From Aphanothece sp. CMT-3BRIN-NPC111 (GTDB lineage: Bacteria > Cyanobacteriota > Cyanobacteriia > Cyanobacteriales > JAHHGU01): a stretch of DNA of 51,574 nt. The notes under the pieces are model-generated. The model made no database searches. It was not told the origin of the DNA and worked only from the letters and a program-made list of their open reading frames with translations. Both the position numbers and the translations under genes were made by a program. Below are positions 43,668 to 51,574 of the stretch, piece after piece (the stretch's first letter is position 1; every line of letters begins with the position of its first letter). The stretch lies in the NCBI GenBank assembly GCA_019359765.1, contig JAHHGU010000036.1, forward strand, positions 1 to 51,574, in the 5' to 3' direction.

Positions 43668-43979
43668 ATGCACGTAGTTAAAAAGATAGAAATTATCGCC
43701 AACTCGTTTGAACTTAGTAAAATTTTAGATAGTTTAGACAAGTCAAACGTACATGGTCATGTTGTAATCCGAAATGTTGTTGGCAAAGGATTACGAGGAA
43801 CAGCAGAAGATTTAGATATGACGATGCTCGATAATGTTTACATTCTTGCCTTTTGTATGCCAGAGCATATTAAGCCTGTGGTAGAAAACATCAGACCACT
43901 GCTCAATAAGTTTGGGGGAACCTGTTACGTCTCAGATGTGATGGAAATTCGTTCGATAAAATGTGTGGCGTCGTTGTAA
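43668..43979 (+). CDS. sbtB: SbtB-type PII-like signalling protein
   Basis: A 103-residue PII-fold protein. VKKIEIIANSFELSKILDSL, HGHVVIRNVVGKGLRG (T-loop region), VYILAFCMPE and IRSIKCVASL fit SbtB. SbtB binds adenine nucleotides such as cAMP and AMP and controls SbtA. The C-terminal CGPEGC redox loop known from some SbtB proteins is absent. The start is supported by GGAGG four bases upstream, within the last codons of sbtA, so the two genes are tightly coupled. Confidence 0.88.
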   Translation: MHVVKKIEIIANSFELSKILDSLDKSNVHGHVVIRNVVGKGLRGTAEDLDMTMLDNVYILAFCMPEHIKPVVENIRPLLNKFGGTCYVSDVMEIRSIKCVASL

Positions 43980-43986
43980 GCAAATT

Positions 43987-44697
43987 ATGAATCGAAAAAA
44001 ACAGATCATGCTACGTCGTGACTTCTTAAAGTTAGGAGTCACTGTGCCATTGGGAGCGATGGTAATTGCCAACGAATTACTCTGGCAAGTTCAACCTGTG
44101 CAAGCTGCCGAAAGTCCTCCATCTTTAACTCCCGATGCCGCACTGCAAAAGCTGATAGAAGGAAATCAGCGGTTTGTCCAGCATCAAGCCCAATACCCCG
44201 ATCAAACTGCTGAGCGTTTACAGGAAGTTGCTCAAGCTCAACATCCATTTGCAACTATCCTTACTTGTGCAGATTCCCGAGTGCCTGTAGAACTTGTTTT
44301 CGATCAAGGCGTCGGAGATATTTTTGATGTTCGGATTGCTGGAAATATTGCCACACCCGAAGCAAGAGGCAGTATTGAATATGCTGCCACCTTATTAGGC
44401 ACGCCACTGCTGATGGTGCTGGGTCATGAGCGATGCGGCGCGGTAACGGCCGCAGTGCAAAACGAAAAGCTGCTTGGTGACATTAGTACTTTTGTGAAAG
44501 CAATTAAGCCAGCAGTGGAAAGGGTTAAGGATCAGCCTGGTGATGCAGTTGAGAATGCTGTAATTGCAAATGTGCAATATCAAATAGAACAGTTGCAGCG
44601 ATCGCAACTTTTAACTGAGCGACTCAATTCCGGTCAACTCAAAATCGTGGGAGGTCGTTATGACTTGGATACAGGGAGGGTAACTATCATCGCTTAG
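43987..44697 (+). CDS. Beta-carbonic anhydrase with Tat export signal
   Basis: A 236-residue enzyme interconverting CO2 and bicarbonate. The zinc ligands are C94 (TCADSRVP), H147 and C150 (LGHERCGAV), with the D96/R98 dyad intact. The N-terminus MLRRDFLKLGVTVPLGAMVI is a twin-arginine signal (R-R-D-F-L-K) followed by a hydrophobic stretch and PVQAAES, so the enzyme should act in the periplasm or lumen, like EcaB-type enzymes. The ATG at 43987 is used; one at 44008 begins directly at the Tat motif. It follows sbtB by seven bases. Confidence 0.92.
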   Translation: MNRKKQIMLRRDFLKLGVTVPLGAMVIANELLWQVQPVQAAESPPSLTPDAALQKLIEGNQRFVQHQAQYPDQTAERLQEVAQAQHPFATILTCADSRVPVELVFDQGVGDIFDVRIAGNIATPEARGSIEYAATLLGTPLLMVLGHERCGAVTAAVQNEKLLGDISTFVKAIKPAVERVKDQPGDAVENAVIANVQYQIEQLQRSQLLTERLNSGQLKIVGGRYDLDTGRVTIIA

Positions 44698-44736
44698 TAA
44701 CGGTCAGCGCCAGGGTAAATTCCCAATCCTGATTTT

Positions 44737-45240
44737 CTAAGAGCAGCTGCCGCAGGCAAGCATTTGACCATCAGCACTAAAGGTAGTGGTGGACACCGCA
44801 TCGCAACACGCCTTAATGGTACGTAGGAGTTGCCCAGTATGCAAATCCCAAACATTGATTGTCGTGTCCTCACTGCCGCTAGCAAGCGTCTGACCATCGG
44901 CACTAAAGGCTACGGCGATCACTGACTTGGAATGCCCTTTGATAATACGCAGCAGCTGCCCAGTACGCAAATCCCAAATGTTGATGGTTTTGTCCTGAAT
45001 GCTATCGGCGCTGGCAAGGATGTGCCCATCGGGACTGAGGGCAAGTGAACCCGCCGTAAAGGTAGGATTTGCTTGAGCCTTTGGCCCAGATTTATAGGTC
45101 GATGTAGTAGTTGATGTTGATGCAGCCGTTGTGGTCAGATTCTCTGAGGAACGTTCCGCTGCATACCTCTCAGTATTGTTGGCAAGTGCTGCTACTGCCA
45201 ATGCTACTGAAATTTTTTGTCCAGCTATTTTTGATGCCAT
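44737..45240 (-). CDS. Truncated WD40-repeat protein
   Basis: A 167-residue frame with an Ala-rich N-terminus (possible weak signal sequence), a Thr/Ser linker and WD40 units: LALSPDGHILASAD ... INIWDLRTGQLL, VAFSADGQTLASGSEDTTIN ... VWDLHTGQLL, then a third that stops at CGSCS. After the stop the same frame reads KIRIGNLPW, a damaged version of the usual K-T-I-R-I-W-N-L. A normal propeller needs about seven blades, so the protein has probably lost its C-terminal part. It converges on the carbonic anhydrase gene. Confidence 0.7.
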   Translation of the reverse strand: MASKIAGQKISVALAVAALANNTERYAAERSSENLTTTAASTSTTTSTYKSGPKAQANPTFTAGSLALSPDGHILASADSIQDKTINIWDLRTGQLLRIIKGHSKSVIAVAFSADGQTLASGSEDTTINVWDLHTGQLLRTIKACCDAVSTTTFSADGQMLACGSCS

Positions 45241-45746
45241 TTTCAGTAAAAATAACCCTATACATCTACCTAAAGAAATATTAGACCAGTTTCTCTCATG
45301 CTAGCAAGGATCGAAAACATTAAGATTCGCAGCAAGGTAAACTGTTGTAACTACTTTAGTAACGACCAGCCTCTGAATGAAAGCTTAGCCTTCCGAAATT
45401 ACCCACATTTACTCGCGTCAAAACCTGGATTTCGGGGATTTGCCCCAACCCCCCCAGGGCTACTTCATTGTCTAGAAAGAAAAATAAGCATCGAACCGAT
45501 CAAACCTTTCGGAGGGGGTTTGAGGGACGCGACCGTCCCCCAACGGGGGGTTTGGGGGGAGGCCCCCCAAGTCTGGTTTTCAAAGAGTGATAATTTTTCT
45601 ACCATGAGAATGAATCAGCCCTGCCCAACCCCCCGGACAAGAGTCATACCTGTTAGTCGCCTAAATCTCTTGCTATACCCTATATGGATTACAGCAGATA
45701 TGGGTAAGGACAAGTAGAGAGGGAATAAATTTAAGAACGGTGTAAT
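45241..45746. other. Intergenic region upstream of glyS with GC-rich repeats
   Basis: About 500 bases. An open frame at 45298-45717 spans it, but its peptide is Pro/Arg-rich and follows the repeats, so I do not call it a gene. The C-run/G-run block is listed separately. Confidence 0.5.
45443..45575. repeat. C-run/G-run palindromic block
   Basis: CCCCAACCCCCCCAGGG (45443-45459) faces GGGGGGTTTGGGGGGAGG (45545-45562), nearly its reverse complement. In between lie GGAGGGGGTTTGAGGG and the small dyad GGGAC/GTCCC. CCCCCC follows. The G-tracts could form a quadruplex on one strand. This is probably a dispersed cyanobacterial palindrome. Confidence 0.6.
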
Positions 45747-47897
45747 ATGTCTACATTTCTATTAGAAGTCGGTACAGAAGAACTCCCTGCAAGTTTTGTG
45801 GATGACGCGATCGCACAGTGGCTCAAGCGCATTCCCCAAACCCTCGCCGAACATACCCTAACGAGCGAGGCAATTGAAGTTTACGGCACACCCCGACGCT
45901 TAGCTGTACTAATCAAAGGTCTGCCCACCCAGCAAGCTGACCGAGAAGAAGATATTAAAGGGCCACCTGCCCAGGCAGCTTTCAAAGATGGCAAACCCAC
46001 AAAGGCAGCAGAAGGATTTGCACGTAAGCAAGGTGTAGAACCCGAAGCGCTGGAAGTTCGAGCCACTGAAAAAGGGGATTTTGTCTTTGTTCGTAAAATA
46101 ATTTCCGGACGCCCAACATCTGAAATTCTTACCCAGGTAAGTCCCCAGTGGATTTTAGGGTTAGAAGGTAAGCGCTTGATGCGCTGGGCAGATGGGGATA
46201 TCAAGTTTCCGCGACCGATTCGCTGGCTGGTGACTTTGTGGGATGAGTCTGTGCTACCTGTAGAGTTGGTTAATACCTCGGAGACGATTAAGAGCGATCG
46301 CATCTCCCAGGCTCATCGGGTCTTACATCCAGAAGCTGTTACCATTCCCCAAGCCGCAGATTATGTCGAGTGCCTACGCTCAGCCTACGTCGAGGTAGAT
46401 CCCGCCCAGCGTCAAAGCAAAATCCAGGAGCAAGTTCAATCCTCAGCCCAAAAAGTCGGCGGCTGGGCATCTATATTTCCTGATTTATTGCAAGAAGTCA
46501 CTAACCTGGTGGAATGGCCCACAGCCGTTGTCGGCAAATTTGACGCGGAATTTTTAAGCTTGCCGTCAGAGGTGATTACTACGGTCATGGTAACTCACCA
46601 GCGCTACTTTCCTATTTTTAAGAATGAAGATGCAGCTGAATTAATCCCTTATTTCATCACAATTTCCAACGGCGACCCAGCCAAATCAGACATTATTGCA
46701 ATGGGCAACGAGCGCGTGATTCGCGCTCGATTAGCTGATGGTCAATATTTCTACAAAGCCGACTTGACGCAGCCTCTGGAAAGCTATTTGCCCCAACTAG
46801 AAAAAGTTACCTTCCAAGAAGATTTAGGGTCAGTGCGCCAGAAGGTAGAACGGCTGAGCAAAAATGCTCAACAAATTGCCGCTCAACTGCAATTAGGAGA
46901 AGATGACAGCGCCAGCATTCAACGAGCCGCCTTATTGTGTAAAGCTGACCTTGTTACTCAGATGGTGGGGGAATTCCCAGAACTGCAAGGAGTGATGGGA
47001 CAAAAATATGCTTTAGCAAGTGGTGAAGCTGAGGCGGTATCAACGGCGATTTTTGAGCATTATTTACCGCGAGGAGCTAACGACAGCTTACCTCAAACTC
47101 TGGCAGGTCAAGTTGTGGGTTTGGCTGACAGACTTGATACATTGGTGAGCATCTTCGGACTAGGAATGCTGCCCACAGGTTCATCAGATCCGTTTGCCCT
47201 ACGCCGTGCTGCTAATGCGATTTTGAATATTACTTGGACGGCAGAATTACCCATCAACTTAAATCAGCTACTGGAGAAAATTACCGCCGATTTTGTTGCT
47301 ACCCATCCTCAAAGCCAATCTCAAGAGTTATTACAACAACTACAGGAATTCTTCTGGCAACGTATCCGCAGCTTATTGCAAGAAGATCGGGGTATTGATT
47401 ATGACTTAGTGAATGCTGTTTTGGGAGAAAACGATCCAGAGTATACTGAACGGGCGTTAACTGATTTATTGGATGTACGCGATCGCGCTTTGTTCCTGCA
47501 AGAGATACGGAATAACGGCAAACTAAAGGAAATTTACGAAACCGTCAACCGTTCTACTCGTCTAGCTGCTCAAGGTGATTTAGATAAGCAACAGCTAAAC
47601 CCGGAAGCACTAGTGCGGAAAGAACTATTTCAAAAATCCTCAGAACCAGCTTTCTATGATGCCTTAGTGCAGCTGGTGCCGCAAACACAAGCCTCCCAGG
47701 AATCGCGAAATTACCAGTTGCTGGTGGAGGCGCTGAGTCAGATTGCTCCCACAGTCAGTAACTTCTTTGATGGATATGAAAGTGTTTTGGTAATGGACCC
47801 CGACCCAGAAATTAAACGCAATCGCTTGAATTTATTGGGATTACTGCGTAACCATGCGCGTGTTTTGGCTGATTTTGGAGCAATTGTGAAAAGCTAA
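45747..47897 (+). CDS. glyS: Glycyl-tRNA synthetase beta subunit
   Basis: GlyS is the tRNA-binding beta chain of the alpha2-beta2 bacterial glycyl-tRNA synthetase; the alpha chain GlyQ is not in this window. The protein is 716 residues. FLLEVGTEELPASFV at the start, GNERVIRARLADGQYFYKAD (the HD-like central part), ALRRAANAIL and the C-terminal FFDGYESVLVMDPDPEIKRN are typical. The start ATG is unambiguous from the conserved N-terminus. Confidence 0.96.
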   Translation: MSTFLLEVGTEELPASFVDDAIAQWLKRIPQTLAEHTLTSEAIEVYGTPRRLAVLIKGLPTQQADREEDIKGPPAQAAFKDGKPTKAAEGFARKQGVEPEALEVRATEKGDFVFVRKIISGRPTSEILTQVSPQWILGLEGKRLMRWADGDIKFPRPIRWLVTLWDESVLPVELVNTSETIKSDRISQAHRVLHPEAVTIPQAADYVECLRSAYVEVDPAQRQSKIQEQVQSSAQKVGGWASIFPDLLQEVTNLVEWPTAVVGKFDAEFLSLPSEVITTVMVTHQRYFPIFKNEDAAELIPYFITISNGDPAKSDIIAMGNERVIRARLADGQYFYKADLTQPLESYLPQLEKVTFQEDLGSVRQKVERLSKNAQQIAAQLQLGEDDSASIQRAALLCKADLVTQMVGEFPELQGVMGQKYALASGEAEAVSTAIFEHYLPRGANDSLPQTLAGQVVGLADRLDTLVSIFGLGMLPTGSSDPFALRRAANAILNITWTAELPINLNQLLEKITADFVATHPQSQSQELLQQLQEFFWQRIRSLLQEDRGIDYDLVNAVLGENDPEYTERALTDLLDVRDRALFLQEIRNNGKLKEIYETVNRSTRLAAQGDLDKQQLNPEALVRKELFQKSSEPAFYDALVQLVPQTQASQESRNYQLLVEALSQIAPTVSNFFDGYESVLVMDPDPEIKRNRLNLLGLLRNHARVLADFGAIVKS

Positions 47898-47947
47898 AAC
47901 TTTTTAAACTTATGCCAAAGAGTAAGGAGTTATAGCCACAGAAAAAT

Positions 47948-49009
47948 TTAAAAACTTTCTGGCGTCGGTTCCTGGCGGGAAACTTCATTTTCACTATGCC
48001 GTAGTATTGAGGTTCGTAAATAAACTTCCTTACGAGCGCGATTCATTCCGCCTAATGGTCTATGTTCGCTCAAGCAGTGCCAGGGAGTAAATGATAAGTT
48101 TTCCCCAAATTCCATCTGCTCGCGAGAATCAAATTTTTGAGGAGGTATCTTGATAGTGGCTACCTTATATTCAGGTGCATCTTTCCACTCAATAGTCGGA
48201 TCTTCAACTGGCATTTTAGCTGGGTCTGTTTGTAGCTGAACATAAAAGTCAAAACGAGCTTCTTTGTTCTTGACCGTTAAATGTTCAACCATTGCCTCAC
48301 GGAGATAGTCCTTGCCCTTGCTTCTTAACTTGTCTAAGGCTGTATCAGTAGAAGGTCTTACAAAAAACTTGATTGCTATTGAACCAAGCTTGTATGGTGT
48401 TGTACTCCAATATTGAGCTTCTAGGGGACTGCCAATTTTTTTCCTAAAAAGTAATGATAATAAGATCTTAAGCTCATGACGCCAGCGCTGTTTAGACAGA
48501 AAAAACTTTAATGGAAAAGGCAACTTTTCCCGTTCCTCAGAAAACTCAACATAATCTGGTATATTTCGTATAAAGAAAACTGGATAATCAATCATTACAA
48601 GATCTTGAGTCTTCTTTTCTTCCTCTAATTCCTTGTTACCCTCTACCTCCATAAGTTTAATTGCCATCCCATGTACACCACCTTTAGAATCGTTCTTTTG
48701 TGTGGCATTAGAGAAGCGAATCCAAGCCGGAAAAGTTTTTGACTCTTTAAATAAACCTACTTTCAGAAGCTCTTTGGATCTACCTTTTTCCTGTAGGCTT
48801 TCTGGCAGGGGCGGATTCTCAAATAAGTTATCCTCCACAATAAACTCTGCCCGAACGCAACCATGTTGTTTAGGATGCTGCTCTCGTGGAAGTGGTCTAT
48901 CTTTAGAACGTTGAAGAATTCTTTCGCTAACTTTACAAATCCTATCAATGTAGCTGCTTTCATCTGTAAGCAAGTATTCTTCGCCAATTCCTAACTTTTT
49001 TTCAGTCAT
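47948..49009 (-). CDS. Catalase-fold haem protein
   Basis: A 353-residue protein. PKQHGCVRAEFIVED (H49) matches the distal-His segment of catalases, and FPAWIRFSNATQKNDSKGGV, HGMAIKL matches the R-F-S ... G-x-A-x-K-F core. SFTPWHCLSEHRPLGGMNRA, RKEVY resembles the end of the catalase-like y4iL group, which has the minimal catalase fold and may act on lipid hydroperoxides rather than H2O2. The haem-ligand Tyr cannot be placed with certainty. AAAGGAG lies before the ATG. No partner lipoxygenase is nearby. Confidence 0.8.
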   Translation of the reverse strand: MTEKKLGIGEEYLLTDESSYIDRICKVSERILQRSKDRPLPREQHPKQHGCVRAEFIVEDNLFENPPLPESLQEKGRSKELLKVGLFKESKTFPAWIRFSNATQKNDSKGGVHGMAIKLMEVEGNKELEEEKKTQDLVMIDYPVFFIRNIPDYVEFSEEREKLPFPLKFFLSKQRWRHELKILLSLLFRKKIGSPLEAQYWSTTPYKLGSIAIKFFVRPSTDTALDKLRSKGKDYLREAMVEHLTVKNKEARFDFYVQLQTDPAKMPVEDPTIEWKDAPEYKVATIKIPPQKFDSREQMEFGENLSFTPWHCLSEHRPLGGMNRARKEVYLRTSILRHSENEVSRQEPTPESF

Positions 49010-49236
49010 GTTGGCTCCTTTGAAGAGGTTAGACTACAGGGAGGATAATCTAAGTCTATGTTAGCAATCAATAATTATAGTAAAACTTATCTTTTTGTTA
49101 AGATTGACAAAATTTCGCTTACATATTAGTGCTGAAAACAGTGGTAGAGCGCAAGCCCTTTTGCAGCATTTAATTGAGGCATTTAAGGTAACATAAGGGT
49201 TGCTCAACCAGGGACTTTACATTAGTAACTCAATTT

Positions 49237-50640
49237 ATGCCCATTGCTCATGTTATTGGTTTGGGGAAATCAGGGATTGCCGCCGCACGGCTGTTGAAGC
49301 GCAACGGTTGGGAGGTGATCCTGAGCGATCGCAAATCATCTGAAGCCCTAGAAAAATGGCAACAAGAGCTTGCCAATGAGGGAATTGCGGTTAAACTTGA
49401 TTATTCTTTTGAACCGACGCCTTCTTTACAATTAGTTGTTGTCAGTCCTGGTGTCCCTTGGGATTCACCGGCATTAGTTGATGCCAGAAATATGGGGATT
49501 GAGACGATTGGGGAAATGGAACTCGCTTGGCGTTTTCTCCAATCTTGTCCTTGGGTGGCGATTACTGGTACAAACGGTAAAACTACGACGACAGCTTTAA
49601 TTGCCGCCATTTTTCAATCCGCTGGCTTGCAAGCCCCAGCTTGCGGCAATATTGGAGAAGCAGTTTGTGAGCTTGCCATCAGTCAAAACTCAGGAGCATC
49701 TTCAACTCAAAACTCAAAACTCAAAACTCAAAACTCCCTAGATTGGGTAATTGCAGAAATTAGTAGCTATCAAATCGAATCATCCTCTGGAGTTGCGCCC
49801 CGCATTGGCGTATGGACAACTTTTACGCCGGATCACCTGAGCCGCCACTACACATTAGAGAATTACTACAACATCAAGGCGCATCTGCTGCGTCAGTCTC
49901 AGCAACAAGTGTTGAACGGGGATGATCCTTACCTGCGTAACATGGGCGTGGAACACTGGCCTGATGCCTGCTGGACAAGTGTAAAAGGCAAAGCTAATTT
50001 GATTGGGAACCCAGCTAAGGCTGTGTACATTGAAGATGGCTGGGTAGTGGCTCAAGGTGAGCAAATTGTGCCTGTAGCAGCTTTGCGGATGCCAGGAGAT
50101 CACAATCAACAAAATCTGCTGATGGCGGTGGCGGCGGCTAGGCTGGCGGGAATTGAGAAAGATGCGATCGCCCAAGCTATTGCCAACTTCCCCGGTGTCC
50201 CCCATCGCTTGGAACATATCTGCACCTGGCAGGAAATTGACTTTATCAACGACAGCAAAGCCACCAACTATGACGCCGCCCAAGTTGGATTAGCCTCTGT
50301 TAACAGTCCAGTTATTTTAATTGCTGGTGGTGAAGCCAAAGCTGGTGATGACACTGGCTGGCTGCAAACAATTCAAGCTAAAGCCGCAGCCGTATTACTC
50401 ATCGGTGATGCTGCAACTGCTTTTTCCCAGCGACTAAAGCAAGTTGGCTATTCCAGTTATGAGATTGCGGAAACGATGGCAAAGGCTGTAACCAGGGCTG
50501 CTGAACTAGCTAAACAGCATGATGCTCGTGTAGTGCTGCTTTCTCCTGCCTGTGCTAGCTTTGACCAGTACCAGAACTTTGAGCAACGGGGCGACGATTT
50601 TCGTCAACTTTGTCAGCAGCTGCTTAAACCGGAGAGTTAA
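49237..50640 (+). CDS. murD: UDP-N-acetylmuramoyl-L-alanine--D-glutamate ligase
   Basis: MurD adds D-glutamate to UDP-MurNAc-L-Ala, two steps before tripeptide formation by MurE (also in this window, 24 kb away). The protein is 467 residues. AITGTNGKTTTTALI (ATP loop), EISSYQIESS, TPDHLSRH and INDSKATNYDAA are all intact. Residues about 157-168 (TQNSKLKTQNS) are encoded by tandem ACTCAAA heptamers, three of which make exactly seven codons, an in-frame STRR insertion in a surface loop before the LDWVIAEIS strand. Confidence 0.95.
   Translation: MPIAHVIGLGKSGIAAARLLKRNGWEVILSDRKSSEALEKWQQELANEGIAVKLDYSFEPTPSLQLVVVSPGVPWDSPALVDARNMGIETIGEMELAWRFLQSCPWVAITGTNGKTTTTALIAAIFQSAGLQAPACGNIGEAVCELAISQNSGASSTQNSKLKTQNSLDWVIAEISSYQIESSSGVAPRIGVWTTFTPDHLSRHYTLENYYNIKAHLLRQSQQQVLNGDDPYLRNMGVEHWPDACWTSVKGKANLIGNPAKAVYIEDGWVVAQGEQIVPVAALRMPGDHNQQNLLMAVAAARLAGIEKDAIAQAIANFPGVPHRLEHICTWQEIDFINDSKATNYDAAQVGLASVNSPVILIAGGEAKAGDDTGWLQTIQAKAAAVLLIGDAATAFSQRLKQVGYSSYEIAETMAKAVTRAAELAKQHDARVVLLSPACASFDQYQNFEQRGDDFRQLCQQLLKPES
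49705..49736. repeat. STRR heptamer ACTCAAA x4 inside murD
   Basis: Four perfect ACTCAAA copies (49705-49732) and a partial fifth lie within the coding frame; a further ACTC-type unit is at 49682-49691. The repeat keeps the frame, because any three units add seven codons. Confidence 0.92.
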
Positions 50641-50868
50641 CGGTACTTAAGCAAATTATGGTTTGAAATAAGGCTGTCTTGCTCTCTGGGCTATAGATTT
50701 AGCAAGGGTGAGTGTATGCTAAAACCCAGTCATAATGAAAAGATGGCTATTTAATCATAAAATAGCCACAATAAACTAGCATTTTGTCACAGGCGATCGC
50801 CCACCTTTGCTATTTTTCAACCTGTGGAATGTGGAGTTAAACTATTTGCTTTAAGCGTAAAGCTGAAT

Positions 50869-51192
50869 ATGCAAACGTTTGTTTTCTTTTTACTTGCTGC
50901 TCTAGGAGAAATTTTTGGATGCTACTCCTTTTGGCTGTGGTTGAGACTTGAAAAAAGCATATTTTGGATTATTCCAGGTATCTTAGCCCTAATTATTTTC
51001 GCTTTTGCTCTAACTAAAGTAAGCGCATCAAACGCTGGTAGGGTATACGCTGCCTATGGCGGGTTTTATATCCTCTCATCCCTGTTCTGGTTGTGGCTAG
51101 TTGAAGGTGTCAAGCCGGATAAGTGGGACTTGCTTGGCGTTACATTCTCTTTAGTGGGAACAATCGTGATCTTGTTTAGTCCACATCGTTAA
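50869..51192 (+). CDS. YnfA (UPF0060)-type small membrane protein
   Basis: A 107-residue protein with four membrane segments. LLAALGEIFGCYSFWLWLR, VSASNAGRVYAAYGGFYIL and PDKWDLLGVTFSLVGTIVIL match the YnfA family of small multidrug-resistance-like membrane proteins of uncertain function. The ATG at 50869 (MQTFVFF) is preferred to an upstream frame extension. Confidence 0.88.
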   Translation: MQTFVFFLLAALGEIFGCYSFWLWLRLEKSIFWIIPGILALIIFAFALTKVSASNAGRVYAAYGGFYILSSLFWLWLVEGVKPDKWDLLGVTFSLVGTIVILFSPHR

Positions 51193-51447
51193 TAATCGGT
51201 TGACACCGTAATTAGAGATTTTGGAAAAACCTAGATTTGCGACTTGAATACTAGATTATTGTGTACCGAATAAAATCGGGTTGCTCCTTACTTAAAGCTA
51301 CTAGCATTGGTATCTAGGGTTTTGCACAGAGAATTAAGCGCCGCGATCGCTCTATCTTTGCAAATTAATATTATAAATCTTCACTCCTCAATAAATTAGC
51401 AACTCTACTCGGCAGACGCTTCGGCACGAGAATTTTGTAACCACGTA

Positions 51448-51474
51448 TATAGCTGTAGCCATCTGTATTAGGAC
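51448..51474. repeat. Terminal inverted repeat of the right IS630 element
   Basis: TATAGCTGTAGCCA at 51448-51461 is identical to the start of the left element's repeat, with TTAGGAC at 51468-51474 again shared. It faces outward at the transposase 3' side. The transposase stop codon lies inside it. Confidence 0.65.
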
Positions 51475-51574
51475 GCCGCCTGCTTCAGAACGGATTCGAT
51501 CGCATCGCGTAAACTATCCGAGTTGTGCAACTGTTTGCGAATGCGACTTTTTAACCACGCCCAACACTTTTCAA
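51468..51574 (-). mobile_element. IS630-type transposase, C-terminus only (runs off right edge)
   Basis: The minus strand reads EKCWAWLKSRIRKQLHNSD, then SLRDAIESVLKQAAS and stop. This is the end of the DDE domain of IS630-family transposases, with the E-x-x-W-x-W-L-K-x-R-I-R element holding the last acidic residue. It points the same way as the left-edge fragment. Confidence 0.8.

Noticed and set aside
45298..45717. 139-codon open frame upstream of glyS
   Set aside because: The peptide is Pro/Arg-rich and spans C-run/G-run palindromes; no ribosome site or family resemblance.
1..51574. Composite transposon or integrated prophage bounded by the IS630 copies
   Set aside because: The interval is dominated by housekeeping and photosynthesis genes (trpB, lipA, murE, murD, recJ, glyS, psaX, psb30). 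A contig break at repeats explains the ends better.
1..51574. tRNA, rRNA, rnpB or tmRNA genes
   Set aside because: Scanning the intergenic stretches by eye showed no cloverleaf with a T-arm GGTTCGAATCC-type core or rRNA segment. A covariance search could still find one.

Overview
The window is cyanobacterial. The evidence is the dense scatter of the HIP1 octamer GCGATCGC, two very short photosystem genes (psaX and psb30/ycf12), an sbtA-sbtB bicarbonate-uptake pair, COP23 and DICT domains, and runs of heptanucleotide repeats (STRR). Both ends lie inside IS630-type transposases on the minus strand: an N-terminus at the left edge and a C-terminus at the right edge, each with a matching terminal inverted repeat. 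The stretch may therefore be a draft contig that broke at two copies of the same insertion sequence.

Layout. 0.1-2.8 kb: minus-strand group of a CAP-domain secreted protein, a DEDDy exonuclease (RNase D type) and a HEAT-repeat protein. 2.9-6.3 kb: trpB, a SAM methyltransferase and a small coiled-coil protein in one orientation, with a SUI1/YciH factor diverging. 6.3-9.9 kb: an orphan sugar-type ABC permease, a DUF981 membrane protein, two methyltransferases, and an HMA metal chaperone behind a MerR-type promoter. 10.4-15.1 kb: psaX, lipA, a CheY-like regulator with a coiled-coil tail, acylphosphatase, a DUF1823 protein and bioF. 15.1-25.1 kb: a glycine-zipper stress protein, a Ser/Thr kinase with a C-terminal BON domain, two degenerate histidine kinases around a small secreted protein, murE and a glutaredoxin-like protein. 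25.1-31.2 kb: cysH and sbcD with two decayed IS200/IS605-type elements, then an APC permease. 31.4-38.1 kb: an envelope/secretion locus with two trypsin-like proteases (one fused to TPRs), COP23 and a 983-residue secreted protein of unknown function. 38.4-44.7 kb: recJ, psb30, and glcD diverging from sbtA-sbtB-carbonic anhydrase. 44.7-51.2 kb: a truncated WD40 gene, glyS, a catalase-like gene, murD and a YnfA-type membrane protein.

How the genes work together. The clearest module is inorganic-carbon uptake beside photorespiration: SbtA imports bicarbonate, SbtB is its PII-type partner, a Tat-exported beta-carbonic anhydrase sits outside the cytoplasm, and GlcD (glycolate oxidation) reads from the opposite side of the same intergenic region. 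The most provocative observation is the histidine kinase pair at 19-23 kb. One protein keeps the phospho-acceptor His but has lost the recognisable ATP-binding boxes. The other keeps the ATP-binding boxes but has Gln in place of the His. The second notable item is a tnpB-less element at 25.15-25.59 kb that keeps both end hairpins, a consensus promoter and what looks like an omega-RNA scaffold. All functional statements rest on reading motifs by eye; no database search was run.
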